From positions 29,344,769-29,408,768 of the forward strand of contig CM068588.1 in assembly GCA_035048485.1 (NCBI GenBank): a stretch of DNA of 64,000 nucleotides, read 5' to 3'. Below, piece after piece: positions 13,301-25,500 of this stretch. The stretch is from Pteria penguin (lineage: Eukaryota > Mollusca > Bivalvia > Pterioida > Pteriidae). Numbering within the stretch: position 1 is the first letter of the stretch; each line of letters begins with the position of its first letter. The notes under the pieces were generated by a model. The model was not told the origin of the DNA, did not search any database, and was given only the letters and a program-made list of their open reading frames with translations. The position numbers and the translations under genes were made by a program.

Positions 13301-15920
13301 TCTTTATTGTGTTCCTGTATTGCGTGTCACATAAAGCGACACGCAGTACAGGAGCACAATAAAGAACCTGTGTCACCTACACAGATAGTTAAAACAGAGG
13401 TTAGACAATCATATAAATGGTAAAGTGATTTCTAAGAATCTGTTTGCTCCACCAAAGACACAATATCAATAGAAAGGTAGAAAATTCTAAAGAAATCACT
13501 ATTACAAAATCACATGTGCTATCTGAAGTTAATTTTCAATTAATCACCCAAAAAAGTAGTCTTCTGCCTCCAGTAATCTTTTCCACTTCGGAGTGGTGAA
13601 CATCTTATGGAATGGAACAGAGAACATGAGTTGAGTGGACAAGACAAAGATCTCGTTATTGCTGTCAATCAATCTCTGGATATGGGAGTCTGATGTAGCA
13701 TCCAGACATCCAAAGCGCTTCTCAAAACATGTCATTCCAGATGCTGCAATTAAAATAGAAAACTTCTCAATTTTCAAGTTAGATGGTGATACTCCTTACA
13801 GATCACTCACAACAAAAGAGAAATGCATTGGTAAAATTTGTACATGTGTATATTCTGGGCCAGAGGCTGATTTCAACTAACATGTGGAAGACAACAATGA
13901 TATTCATAATTCTTCAGTCACTTATGAATGAAAGGTTGATAAAACAGGGAATAATCTAAAATAAAGTTCATTAATGTTCATGTCATAACAAGTTGTGTTT
14001 GTGAAACACTGATGCTCCCGGCAGCAACAAAATCCAAAAAGTTATTTTTAGCACGAAAGTCATTGTCAAGGTCAAAAAGTCATTGAACTTGGTGTCATTT
14101 GAAAGGGCTTCATTTGTTGAGAATGCAAGTCAAATATGAAGTCTCCATCCCTTATGGTTCAAAAGTTATGGCCATGGTTAAAGTTGACAACATACAAACA
14201 AACAGACAGACAAAAAGATAGGAGAAAAGGTCATTGACCTTGGTGTCATTTGAAAAGGCTTCATTAGTTGAGTATGCATGTCAAATATGAAGTCTCTATC
14301 CCTCACGATTCATTTCATCATGATCATTTTACCAGCCTACTAAGGAAACTATATCAAAACCAATTCCATATCCTAGGAAAAAATGGATAGATGGCAGATG
14401 AAAAGGGTCGTAAGAACAAGGCTGATCATGAACTAATTATGAAACTCAGTGGAATCTAAGATTTGGTTCCACTCCCCACTTCTGAAAGCTTCCTACAGCC
14501 CTTGATGCATACACTGACAGATGAATGAAAGCACACGACATAAGCTTAAATAGCTTTGCCAGTAGAGATAAACAAAAACAATAGGTTATGTGTATAAAAG
14601 AGATAGTGAAATGGAAGAAGACTTATTATTTCTGCATAAACTAACTTTCCAAATTCCATTTCGCAAGTTCATTTTTAAAATTTGGCACTTCTCCTTTGGA
14701 ATTTTTGATATCTTTTATCCTGGATATGAAATCATCAGCAACTTCTTCAACAAAGGGAAGATAAACAGTTACAGCTTTTGGTCGCATCATCATTTGTTGT
14801 ACTGCACTCCGAAGTCTGTACCACTCTTCACCATTTCTGATAAAAATTATGTCAATTCTTAATACATGTATATGTATGAGAAATAAACAATCAATACACA
14901 ATGACAAATGGTTTTAGATACATTGATACAAATGTTTACATAATAATATTTGTAACTTATCTCTGTTTTTCTATAAATACTTACGTATTGCCAAGTCCAG
15001 GTGAGAGGTTTCGTTGTTCTCTGTATTGCTTAGTAGTGTCTAAGAGAGGGGCTACATGTGGAATTTTCCCCTCATTTTGGTAAATAACTCTAACATAGTC
15101 TGGGTCAAACAAACGTACAGCTGTCACTCCAGCTATTGTCTCCTTCATAATTTTACCATATATCTTATAACGGTCTAACAAAGCATCTTGGTATCTGTTA
15201 GGATCATACTTCTGCAATGGCCCTTAAAAGGAAAAATAATTTGCATTCCTAAATATTACCTCATATGTAGCATATTAGATTTTATACAGGATCTGTGCTA
15301 TATATATTTGAAAACATAATATTTTCACTCTGTTTTGCAGGTGAACCAATTTTTCTAGTATTGCAAATATTCTTTTCACCTGTGTGTCACATGTGTTAAT
15401 ATTTACAATTTCATATACACTGAAAAGTACACAGGTTAGTTCAAAACAAACTTTTAAATATAAAACTTTCAGTATCTGAAAACCCCTCAAATTTATCTCT
15501 CAGAACATTGTGACTGCATGTGATTGTGAGACTATATCAACTCTACACCGAGAGATTGTGATCAATTAAGACAGTAAATAAGGTTTAATACAAGTATTTG
15601 AAAATGTTAATTTGAATTTGCATTAAAAACCAATAATGCTTGAATCTGAACTAACCATTCATGTATTCCAACAATGTTCCAAGATATGGGATTCCCTTGG
15701 GACCTGGAATCTCATCAAAAGGTCGAAAAGTCTTCGGGGATGCTCTACCTAATGATGACTCCAAGTCATATGCATTTGCTGCAACATTACTATTATTGTG
15801 AAATTTGAGGCCTTTTGAAAACTGCCTTTGGAATATTATGGATACTTTAGCAGCCGAAATGTTTTTATAATGAATCAATTGAGACAAACGTCTTTGAATT
15901 TTGAATGATCTGTGATCCAT
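7243..15920 (-). CDS. mitochondrial-clan cytochrome P450, complete, 9 exons, 541 aa
   Basis: Haem-thiolate monooxygenase. Exons in coding order: 15920-15656, 15222-14985, 14836-14646, 13743-13548, 13038-12864, 10532-10366, 8775-8697, 8530-8371, 7397-7243. They sum to 1,626 nt with one stop (TGA). The start at 15920 gives a basic, Arg-rich N-terminus with few acidic residues, as expected of a mitochondrial presequence, then the proline hinge IPGPKGIPYLGTL. Landmarks: I-helix FGDGLNTTVPS (residues 349-359), K-helix ExxR (E408-R411), FLPDRW before the haem loop, and the haem loop FGHGPRMCAGRR with Cys489 as ligand. CAGRRFAEQ and the length point to the mitochondrial clan (CYP10/CYP24/CYP27/CYP44-like), which takes electrons from adrenodoxin-type ferredoxin. 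Subfamily and substrate cannot be fixed by eye. An Asn replaces the usual acid before the I-helix Thr. Confidence 0.95.
7398..8370 (-). other. P450 intron 8
   Basis: No coding content. The part from about 7980 to 8200 is richer in G+C and holds TGACGTCA-like sequence; it may be an old mobile-element remnant, but I cannot pair its ends. Confidence 0.4.
8371..8530 (-). CDS. P450 exon 8: haem-binding loop
   Basis: Encodes TIVELCTSVLFRSP, FLPDRW and FGHGPRMCAG. The Cys thiolate ligand is residue 489. Acceptor TTATTTGCAG, donor GTCAGT, phase 1. Confidence 0.95.
8697..8775 (-). CDS. P450 exon 7
   Basis: Small 79-nt exon that completes the Arg of ExxR and encodes FYPIGQEIKRIPQKD and IGGYHIPAG (beta-sheet 1-4 region). 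Acceptor TGTAG, donor GTAAAT. Confidence 0.92.
9150..9490. repeat. degenerate tandem repeat, about 45-48-bp unit
   Basis: Roughly seven diverged copies of a unit containing GTCAGTGTACCTG, CAGTAGTCAGTG and TTTTTCTGAGAA, inside the intron between P450 exons 6 and 7. Open frames over it are by-products. Confidence 0.75.
9595..10140. repeat. dispersed modular repeat, about 170-bp modules
   Basis: Two related modules share AAGGGC..TAACTC, ACAGCATTCCCC and ACACATCTACATA...GTGATCTTTG, at about 9690-9770 and 9850-9930. Non-coding, inside a P450 intron; the minus-strand ORF here is spurious. Confidence 0.6.
10366..10532 (-). CDS. P450 exon 6: rest of I-helix to K-helix
   Basis: Encodes TVPSFLFALYCLAKNPETQE through YLKACVKESQR; the last Arg codon is split. 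Carries the invariant Glu of the ExxR pair. Donor GTGAGA. Confidence 0.93.
10533..12863 (-). other. P450 intron 5, repeat-rich
   Basis: At 11386-11500 the motif GTATAATACGCA occurs three times after CCGTATTTACTCGAATATAA, a sequence style common to animal transposon ends. At about 12150-12170 CTCTAAATCCGCCACTG matches the right end of the MITE at 54337-54484. A GA run lies near 12746-12762. No exon was found. Confidence 0.55.
12864..13038 (-). CDS. P450 exon 5: first half of I-helix
   Basis: Acceptor ATTGTTTTCAG, donor GTGAGTAG. Encodes NGQKLVDETVAEIDS through LSLFGDGLNT. The I-helix oxygen-activation motif is cut by the intron between its two Thr residues. Ends in phase 0. Confidence 0.92.
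13302..13364. repeat. short hairpin, 27-bp arms
   Basis: Left arm 13302-13328 and right arm 13338-13364 are complementary with two mismatches around a 9-base loop. Lies in the intron between P450 exons 4 and 5, in a miRNA-precursor size range, but no expression evidence is available. Confidence 0.75.
13548..13743 (-). CDS. P450 exon 4
   Basis: Acceptor TTAATTGCAG. Encodes SGMTCFEKRFGCLDATSD through KRLLEAEDYFFG, the E to G helix region. Ends in phase 2. Confidence 0.92.
14060..14330. repeat. dispersed modular repeat, about 156-bp modules
   Basis: Two copies of a module with TTGGTGTCATTTGAAA and CAAATATGAAGTCTC, at about 14090 and 14245. Non-coding, in the P450 intron between exons 3 and 4. 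Confidence 0.6.
14646..14836 (-). CDS. P450 exon 3: C-helix
   Basis: Encodes NGEEWYRLRSAVQQMMMRP, the C-helix W-x-x-x-R motif that contacts a haem propionate, then on to ELAKWNLE. Donor GTTAGT. Confidence 0.93.
14985..15222 (-). CDS. P450 exon 2
   Basis: Encodes GPLQKYDPNRYQDALLDR through LSPGLGN, the N-terminal beta-sheet and B-helix region. The acceptor AAG directly precedes it; donor GTAAGT. Ends in phase 2. Confidence 0.93.
15656..15920 (-). CDS. P450 exon 1: presequence and proline hinge
   Basis: Starts at ATG with MDHRSFKIQRRLSQL and ends in EYMNG split across the intron (phase 1). Donor GTTAGT. The 5' part is rich in Arg, Lys and Gln and low in acid, consistent with mitochondrial targeting. 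Confidence 0.93.
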
Positions 15921-16502
15921 GATTTATCTTTTTATCTTACGGTTCGTGATAAATCTCAAAGTATGATTGGTTCTGCATATTGCAGGTTCTGTATGTGTTA
16001 ACGATTGTCATTAATAACATTAACAGTGTCACAATTCCGATTTCACATTTCTCCGCTGCTGCTAAATGTCTACTTTCATTTTAGAAACAGCTGTACAGTA
16101 GAAAGCCTAATTTTTGTAGACACAGTTTAGCATGCAGCAGGTGAAATCTATAAATAGAAAACACAAATAATTGATTTTACTCTTTTATATGAAACAGGAA
16201 AAAAATCATCAAAAATATTTATCTTTTAGATACGAAACTAATTATTAATATTTTGTGTATTGAGTCACGTGATTGTAATGTTTTTTTACACTGAAAGATC
16301 AGATTTCGAAGTACTATGGGAAATGTCGCTTATTGTTATGAATCTAGTAGCATGACGAGTAATTGATAAAAGCTAATGTATGTAAAAGATTTAAATTGAA
16401 CACTAGAGAATCATGTGAATAGTTTTGCAGAGTTGTTTTTGCGGGAAAACCGCTTCAATTTGAGATACATTGTCCCCAGTTTCGCAGGTTTTGCATTCAA
16501 AG
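15921..16502. promoter_or_regulatory. divergent promoter region, P450 (-) and CTTNBP2 (+)
   Basis: Only 582 bp separate the two start codons. It holds a palindromic E-box CACGTG at 16266-16271 in the context GTCACGTGAT, a GCGGGAAAA tract at 16441-16449 resembling an E2F site, and AAGATGGCG overlapping the CTTNBP2 start codon, which matches the YY1-type motif found at many animal transcription starts. No TATA box was picked out. Factor names are inference from motif shape only. Confidence 0.55.
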
Positions 16503-16580
16503 ATGGCGTCAAGAAATGCAAAGCAACAGGGAGGTGGAATGTATGACACTCCAGAGAAGTTACAGTCGAATACTTTGAAG
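16503..16580 (+). CDS. CTTNBP2: CTTNBP2 exon 1
   Basis: 26 codons, MASRNAKQQGGGMYDTPEKL onward, donor GTATGC, phase 0. The ATG sits in AAGATGGCG. Low-complexity polar start, as in other CTTNBP2 proteins. Confidence 0.85.
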
Positions 16581-19500
16581 GTATGCTATGTTTACGACCT
16601 GTCATATTTAATGTGTGAATCCAATTAACAGATTGATATACTTGGAGAAAATTCAGGGAAAACACCACTGACTTCTGAAGATTGTCATTTGTATTATTGC
16701 ATTATTGGATACTTTTATCTTTTCTTCTACTTCTTCCATGAAAGTGAAGAACCGCTTATGCAGCATCATCTCACTATGATAAAAACGTGTGTGTGAAGGG
16801 GGAGTCCACGTCAGTATTTACAATTTAAAAACTGGTCGTACATACTGTGTCATACATGTTAATTGTTATACAGAACAATTTAAATATAAAAATGTATGGT
16901 GCGCCTAAATACCAAACATTACCAAACTTTTACGTTTTTTCACTTTTAAATGCAGTTTCTAGGTGTTTCAAAGCATTCCGGTAAGTAAGTCATTATCGAA
17001 CCTGATACAGTAGGGTGGCGTGCTGTCGTAAATAATTCCTTTATTCATCTTCATTCATGAATGGGACTTCAAAGTGTAAAATTTTCAGGTAAGATGAATG
17101 GACAGTGACCCTAATTGCATTTTAAAGCGAAAAAAAAAGTAAAAGTTTGGTAGTGTTTGGTATTTAGGAGCACCCTAAAAATGTATTCTTCTTCTGACTC
17201 CTTACTGTTTTGACAGGGATGGGGACTACAAAATTTATCTATTCACATAATGAATTAATTCCTCAGCTGTGCAGTGCAGAGCAAACATGATAATGAATGA
17301 TTTATCTCCCATACTCACAGTTATTCTCATATTTACTGCAAAATTATCAGCCTGTCTCCCACAGGGGGTGGAGGATAAGCTACATGTACATGACCTATTT
17401 CGCGCTCAATGTTATCATTGACATCATAAGAAAACACAACATACGTCAACGTCAAGCAACCTAATTTTTGTTCATTTTCCAAAAAAACGGAAGGGAAAAT
17501 GACAAATTTAGGGGCAAATTATTAAATAGGAGAAAAATAATCTACCGCTATTGTCTGGTGGTGACAGAGAAATCAACTAACCCTCGTGTCAAATTAGCTT
17601 AGTCCATGTCTCGGCAAGCCTTGGCATGGACTTAGCTAATTTGACACGAGGGTTAGTTGATTTCTCTGTCACCACAGCAGTAGATTCTATTAATCATTCA
17701 TCATTATTTATCTGTTTTTATAGTTAATCTTTTTAGTACTGAAAATAGGTACTACAAATTACTGAAAACACAGGACAGAGTACCGAAAACACACATATAT
17801 ATGTACAGAAAAAATGCATCATGATATGGTATTGACATATAGAAACTTTTTCAAACCAGTGTTTAACTTGTATTTATTCCCTATTTGCCATATATGGCAA
17901 TAATAATTAACACCTGGGGCATCAACTGTGTGCCATTACTGCATTGCTGTTTATACATGAGCTCCAGCTCAGATGATCTCGTGTCAGCTTTACATGTAAA
18001 GAATTGTATTACTACTACTAGTATATAAAAGTTCAGTGTAAGAAAAAGAAATGAAAGTTAACATTATATGTTACGTGTAGATTATACATGTATCATACAT
18101 GTACATGTAGATGCATGTAATATCTGCCTTGGTGGAAATAAATATATGCAAATGTTCTGGGCAGAATGGTGCTGTGCACTGTCTCCATTCAAAATAATCA
18201 TGTTTAAGGCAGGATTGTACTCTGAAAACTCAGCTTTTGGCACTTTTTGATTTGGGGATCTAAAGGAATATCATCATTTGAATATGCATGTACTGTAGCA
18301 CCAACCAAAACATGTTTTCGATACATTATATACATGCACATGTATGCATGTTTTTAGTACTTTGTCTTTGTTTTTGGTAAATATCTGTTTTTGGTAATTT
18401 ATAGAACCGCTGAATATTTAAATCATGCATAATTCACTTACAGTTTAATCAAGTGATTTGAAATTATTGTCATATATCTATTACATGACCGTATTATCAT
18501 CTGATGAAATCAGACAAAAATCAGTGTTCCTGTCCCATACATGTGCTGTTGTATTCTTGTAAGATCTGATAAGACGTACAAATTACAATGTACATGTGCC
18601 GGGTAGATTCAGGTTGGAGTAAAGTAGACCCAAGAGAGCACCCTCTTTTTTTTAAGAGAAATTTAAGAATCTCAGAAAAATTAAATGTATTATAAAAATT
18701 TTGAAGGCCATGGTGTAATGTACTTGGAAAATTTTTGATACTTTCCAATGTCATTATCTTTGCAATCCAAGGAAATCAAGGTGCTCAAGTGAGTGATATA
18801 CAACTATGTAAGCCCCTTGTTTCAGTTCCATGTTACCAACAACATAATGTACTGTAGTTGTAGCGAAATGAAATGAGGGGCAGGCGTGGTGTAGTGATTA
18901 AGTGCTTGGCTTGCAGCACTGACAATCAGGGTTCAATTCCCGGGTTGCATCACTATGTTTAAGAGGTTGGTAACGTCCTGCTTCCATGTCGCGATATAAC
19001 TGAAAATTTGTTGAAAGCAACGTAAAACACCAACCAACCAACCAAAATGAAATAATGTTTTGAATTATTTAAAAAATGATTGGATGTCTTATTGAAATAT
19101 TAAAAATGCACCAAATTGAACAATAAATGTATACTTTGCATGTGTGCTTTGTAACTTAAGAACCTGAGCTCTGTGATCTGATGTTACATGTATGTTTATA
19201 TTATTCATATTGTGTTTAAACTTGATAATAATTTTTTTTTTCATACATACATGTACTGTATGTTATCCTGATAAAAATAAGACATGTTGACAGGGGCCTT
19301 AACCAGTGTAAGAATTTTCATACATATTTTCATGTAGAATTACAGATTTTTGTACATGTATTTATTAAAGCCCAAATAAAGGTCTGTAAAGGGCAGAAAT
19401 TTGGCCCTGTTCCTAATGCCAAAATGTGATACTTTTTCCCAACTCCAGACCAGAAAATTCCCAATGGATTATTCCCTACCTCAGCTCAAAGAAATTACAC

Positions 19501-22500
19501 GAATTATTTATTTATTAACAAAAATCGAAATTCATAAAGATATTACAAATCAAAAACTCAATCTAAAGTTAAAATTTAGATAACAACTGATCAGATAGTT
19601 TCTATCTTGCTTATGTCTGGGTGTATGATAGAAACTACTGAATTAATGTTGAAAAATGAAACTGAAATTCATAAAAGTGATACCCATCTCAGTGTGTGAA
19701 CTTCAACTTCAGAATCAGGAAGTTTGATCTGACAACAGAAACCCCAACAAAAAACGGTGGTATTAAAACTTAAAGTCCTGCTAAACACTAAAAGGAAGAA
19801 AATATTACAATTATACATGTACATGTATAAGAAATTTTTTCCCAATTTGATGAAATACATGAAATTCCCAGTTTGAACAACTTGTGTTCCTGGTTACAGA
19901 AGCATGAAAAAGGTTAAAAAAAAGAAAGAAAAGAAGCCCCTGTAAACTGCTCTCAATATTGGCAGAAAGTGGCTCACATCATGATAAGGCCAAAAATAAA
20001 AAGCATGTTTCTGGTCAATACATGTACATGGCCCAAAAAATGGGTCAGTAGGTACATCAGATATCCCTGATCTGTCTTTAAAATGCACCAAACTGTTTGT
20101 TACTTTGATATTTTGCTTCTGTGAGGTTTGTGTGTGGAAATTCTGGGAAGGTCTTTTCGACTTGAACTTCAGTTCATGTACAGTAGGTTATATAAACAGT
20201 CACCATGGTTGTTTGATGTTTGAACTTATGATGAAGAGATAATTCTTGATGATATAACAGTGGCTTTGATAGTGTACATGTACCGGATATGCTTGCAAGC
20301 TTAACTGATTTTTTAAGTTGTTTAATTTTTTCCATTACAGCGTCACCCTAAAATGGATTTAAACAAGGCTGACCTGCTTCGATTACTGAGTTATCTTGAA
20401 GGAGAATTACAAGCTAGAGATGTTGTTATAGCAACATTGAAGGTAAGTGACACTTCTATACCGTGTATATTGTTTGTTATGTAGGTTTACAGTACAATTT
20501 CTTTAAATCTGAATTAAATTACTGACAATACATTTACACTTACATGTATATGAGATATGCATTATATTAGATATATCACTACTTGACACATCCACAGTGA
20601 GTTTAAATACCAATAATCATGATCATTGTTATAATGGAACAAAATTAAGATTTTTCTATGAGAAATCATGAATATTTGAGATATGCATGGTCAAAATATT
20701 GAAATTTGACTGTTTATACCGTAAATGTCTTTTCATGAACCTGTATAAAGAGAGACATATCAGACATATTGAGATGTATCATATCTACTGTGTGCTGGAT
20801 ACATGTGTCCTGAAGTTGATACTGTGTTTGTGTCATTTACTCATCTGAAGTTCAGAAGACCATGTGATACATGACTGTGTATAAATGTCTTTTTATGAAC
20901 ATGTGTAATCAAACTATAATGAGATACACATGTACATGTACATGTCATACAGAAGTGTATCATACCTACTTTGTACTGGAAACCTGTCTCCTTTAATATT
21001 GTATATGTGTCATTACCTCATCTAAAGTTTCTGTGTGGTACAATGCATATCTGGTGATATGTGGGGTCCTTGGTGGCCAATTCTAGTAATTTCTACTGAT
21101 GCATTTTACTTAGTGGCCATTTCTTTTAATACAATTTTACTTGTTCGCCAATTTTTCCAATACATTATTACATTGTACTTGAAGGCAATTTCTTCTGATA
21201 CGTTGTACTTGGTTGCCATTATTTCTGATACATTGTACTTGGCGGCCACTTCCTGTGATAGTGATACATTGTACTTGGTGGCCACTTCCTGTGATAGTGA
21301 TACATTGTACTTGGCCGCCATTTCCTCTGATAGTGATAGTACTGATACATTGTACTTGACAGCAATTTATTTTGATACATTGTACTCATGGTAGTTTATG
21401 GCCATTACTTCAGACACATTGTGCTTAGTGGCCAGAACCTTTTATAGTGAATCACTATATATTGTACTTGTTAGTGCTATAGTCATATGACACCGATTAC
21501 TTTTGTATTTTACATTGGTAGTTACTACTTCTGATACATTGTATTTTGTGGTCAATTCTTTTGATTCTTGTATGTGATGGTCATTTTTTCTGATACTTGC
21601 ACTTACATATAGTTGCCATTTCTTCTGATACATTATACTTAGTGGCTGTTTCTTCTTATACATTGTTCTTGATGGCTGGTTTTTGATGGCTGGTTCTTTT
21701 GAAACATGTACTTGGTGGCAGCAAGTAGAGACTAAGAAAGTAGATGATATGATACTGATAAAGCAATAAAGTTATTATAAATTACGAACACACTTGTGAT
21801 TTTTGGGTCGCAATTGCATAAGGAATTCTAGACTTATAGGCACCATAAGGCAGGAAAAATTTTTGAAATTACTCAGGAAAAGTGCATAATTGTCAGTAAA
21901 AACAGCACATGATTCTGTTCATTATATTTAACTTGGTTGATTCAGATTAAATTTGTTTAGATAAGAAAAAGATACTTATAAAGGTTACATTTTAAATTGT
22001 ATAAACACCCAATTATTCAATTTATATAATTTGAATTTATCTTCTGGATCTTTAGTTCTAAAATCTAGCAAAGAATTAAGCGGGTATAACAATCAAAGAC
22101 AATTTGTAATACGAGATTGAGAACAATCATGGAATATTGAATTAGAGAAAAGGAGTGCATCTTTATTTTCTTCCATGTATTTTACATTCATTTTCTAGCA
22201 TATTATATCAGGTTTTTCATGAACGTAAGAGGAAACTAAAGTACTTAAAAACGATTGAATAAATACATAGGGAGGGTAAAAAACTGATCACATAATGATT
22301 CCTAATGAGTAGTAATTACTAATATATTAAGTCGAGTTGCAAAACATGGCTCTTACTTTTATAAGGGGCAGACGGGGGGATTCAACATTTGGCTTCTAGA
22401 CTCTTAACTCCTACAGCTATTTTGGTATACATGTAGTAATGAAACTTCACACACATACTTCCCATGAGCTGAAGTTGTGCCCTATTGATTTTGGGATCAA

Positions 22501-25500
22501 AAGGTCAAAAGTTAGAGTATAAGGCCTTAGTAAGTGAATAAGATTTCCGGACTATGACAGTATTTACATTCCACCTATAGTTATGAAACTTTACCCATGT
22601 ACTTCCCATCAGCTAAGGATGTACCTTGTTGATTTTGGGGTCCAAAGGTGAAGGTCATAGTGAAAAAAGGTAAAAAATCTACGGTATGATTACCTTTCGC
22701 AACTTGGTATATTGCATCTTTGATGCAACCTCCTTGTTTGAAAATATATTTCGCTGTTTTTAGCTAAATTTGTTATCGCATCTTTTAAGCTTAGCCCATG
22801 ATAATACAAAGCAGTTTAGTAGTGTGAACAATGATCAAGGAATATTGAAATAGAAGTTTTGCCATGCAAGTCTCTGGCAAATGCCATTGCCTGATCTGTA
22901 TTTTCTTATTGTTTGATGCTAAATATTATTCAGTTCAGTTATACCTTTACACATGTACATGTATGTACATGCAGTTTTGACCCTCAGGACCATCCATATC
23001 AGTCCTTTCATTTTTTTAATGCAAATATCAACTTGTACAAATGTCTGCTTGAGGCATCTAATGTCTTTGAAATAGGGTCAAGCTTAGTCTTCGTATTTTG
23101 TACATTTACATATATGTATTATACTGTATTTGCATGTATTGCATTGTTTAGACTTATGTCTCGAAGTGAATTAAACATGTCAATTCCTATTGTGATATGC
23201 AACCTTGGTTATTACTGTCTCAATTCTCATCATAGGACTGGACACCAATGAGTTGTTAATGGGGCTTGAATCCAAGACCTCATGGCCCAGAGCCCAGTAT
23301 ACTGCACTCAGAGCTTCACCTACTTTAGGTGCAATTAGCCAATGTACAACATCTACATTGCTCTTGGTTTTCTTTTCTCTCAAGATTGAAATCAGAAAAC
23401 AGATGGATGTACCTGTACAGTATAAAAGATTTAATATATAACATATAAAGCTATCATTTAATGTATTATTATCAAATTGAAATTTAGAGTTAATAATTTT
23501 ATTTTTCATTTATGTTTCTTTTCATTTTATAAGGCTGAGAAGGCAAAGCAGTTGTTGTATCAAGCTAAGTATGGTAGATTTGGACTGGGAGATCCCTTTA
23601 TGGCACTTCAACGAGATTCGGATAACATGAAAGATAATACCTTTGATGAGTCAGCTATAAAAGCCATGTATGACAATCAGTTGGCTCAGCTTGAAAACCT
23701 TATAGCAACCCAAAGGAAAGCGCAACTTAAAATGAGAGAACAGCTGACCATGGCTGAGAAACGACATCATAAGGTGAGTCACAATATCATATGTTCTTTC
23801 TGCACAGAATTGACCATGGCTGAGAAACGACATCATATGGTGAGTTGCAGTATCAAATGTTCTGTCATTACAGAGCAGATTTTCATGTCCATTTGTTGTA
23901 ACATATGATTTATATCATAAAATTGCATGTTTTGTATATCTTAATTTAGATTACAGTGCATGTATCATATTTATGTACAGCCTATTACAAATTACATTGT
24001 GCATAAAAATGATTTTATGTATTTATATTCAAAAAGTTCAAATTTTAGTAAATTACATTGTTTAAGAATGTATGGTACATCTATCATCAATAAAACTTCA
24101 GACAGAGAGCAGTTGAACTGTGATTAAATCTCAAGTTTGAATGACCTTGATATTCCATATAATTCAGACTTACTATAATTATACATTTCTATAGTTTGCA
24201 TTTACAATAACACTGAAAGGATTGAATTACTTTCATATAGTGATATATAGATGTTAGAGACATTTTAGTGAAAATGCATCAACAAATTTTAAAAATGTCA
24301 GGTCATGCAAAATCTCTAAATCTAGATAAAAGAATTTTAAACACAGCTCCAGCTTTTGAATAGAATTGGGCATCAGTATGAAAATAACTCCTCTGAGTAT
24401 TAGTGAAAACATTGTGAAATATTCTATATTCAAAAACAGTCTACCAATTTTGAGTAATCCCTGCACACCTGATTGATTAATTCCCTGCTTTGACATTTGG
24501 CATTGTGTCTGCAGGATTAACATGCATGAATGACCTTAGGTGTCAGATGGCAGTATATAAGGTTAGCTGGGAACTGCGAGAAATATTAAAATTCTATTTT
24601 TACTTGTAGTATGTAAATTTGTAGATGCGGACAACCTCAGAAATTGCAACAATTGGATCTGATTGAGAAAAAAATTCAAGAAGAATAAAACATTTTTGCT
24701 GAAAACTTACCTGTATCTTTAATGCCCACTTCGGAGTACATGTAATAAGTCTTATAGATGACTCTTGTTTTGTTTTGAGCATCAGTATAACTTAAAGGGG
24801 TTATTACTTAGATAAGGGATGACTCTTACCTCCTTGTGGATGAATGGCAATTGATATTTTTTAAATTTAATTTTGTCATTATTTCATTCAATTTTATCTT
24901 AAAGGTTTGTAATGAGTTAGAAGAGGAAAAGAGGAAACATGCTCAGGACACTGCCCAGGGTGATGATGTTACTTATATGCTGGAAAAAGAACGAGAACGC
25001 CTTCGACAAGAGGTTCATAAGTTTCTTTCATTCAGGATATAAAGTGTATCAGTCTATTGTTGAAATTCATTCAACTGTTCTCTTTTGATAAACCAATAAC
25101 AATATACAGTTTTGATAGGGGAATAACAATGTAGATATAGAGCTGCAGTAAAGGAGTGTATATTATGCAGGGATTTTTATACACATTGTAACTGTTACAA
25201 GTGAAAGGGAACTTTGTCCTTCACTATATTATAGACTATATTATAGATTTGAATCTTTTCATTTAAGCCTGAAGTACTGGAGTGGCATACCATTTCAGCT
25301 TCTCGTAGGGAAGGTCATGGATTCGAATCTCACAGGAGCTGCATAGTCATGAATGTGTGTAATTGCCTGGAATATGACCCCAAAGTTTGTGGTCTTTTCA
25401 AAAAGATCACTAGTTACTGTGTTGGGAATGTGACATTGGTAATACCACCAGAGTATGATAACTGGTCAAGAACCATTTCTCGACTAAGTCTAGTCCCCGA

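Noticed and set aside
18887..18940. tRNA gene
   Set aside because: A and B boxes are present but no full cloverleaf, and a SINE body and tail follow. The same holds at 25.3, 56.3 and 58.0 kb.
21035..21663. ORFs on both strands with repeated DTLYLVA or KYNVS peptides
   Set aside because: By-products of the 30-36-bp tandem repeat in CTTNBP2 intron 2.
22913..23509. ORFs on both strands before CTTNBP2 exon 3
   Set aside because: No recognisable domain; they overlap a diverged SINE and would break the CTTNBP2 frame if spliced in.
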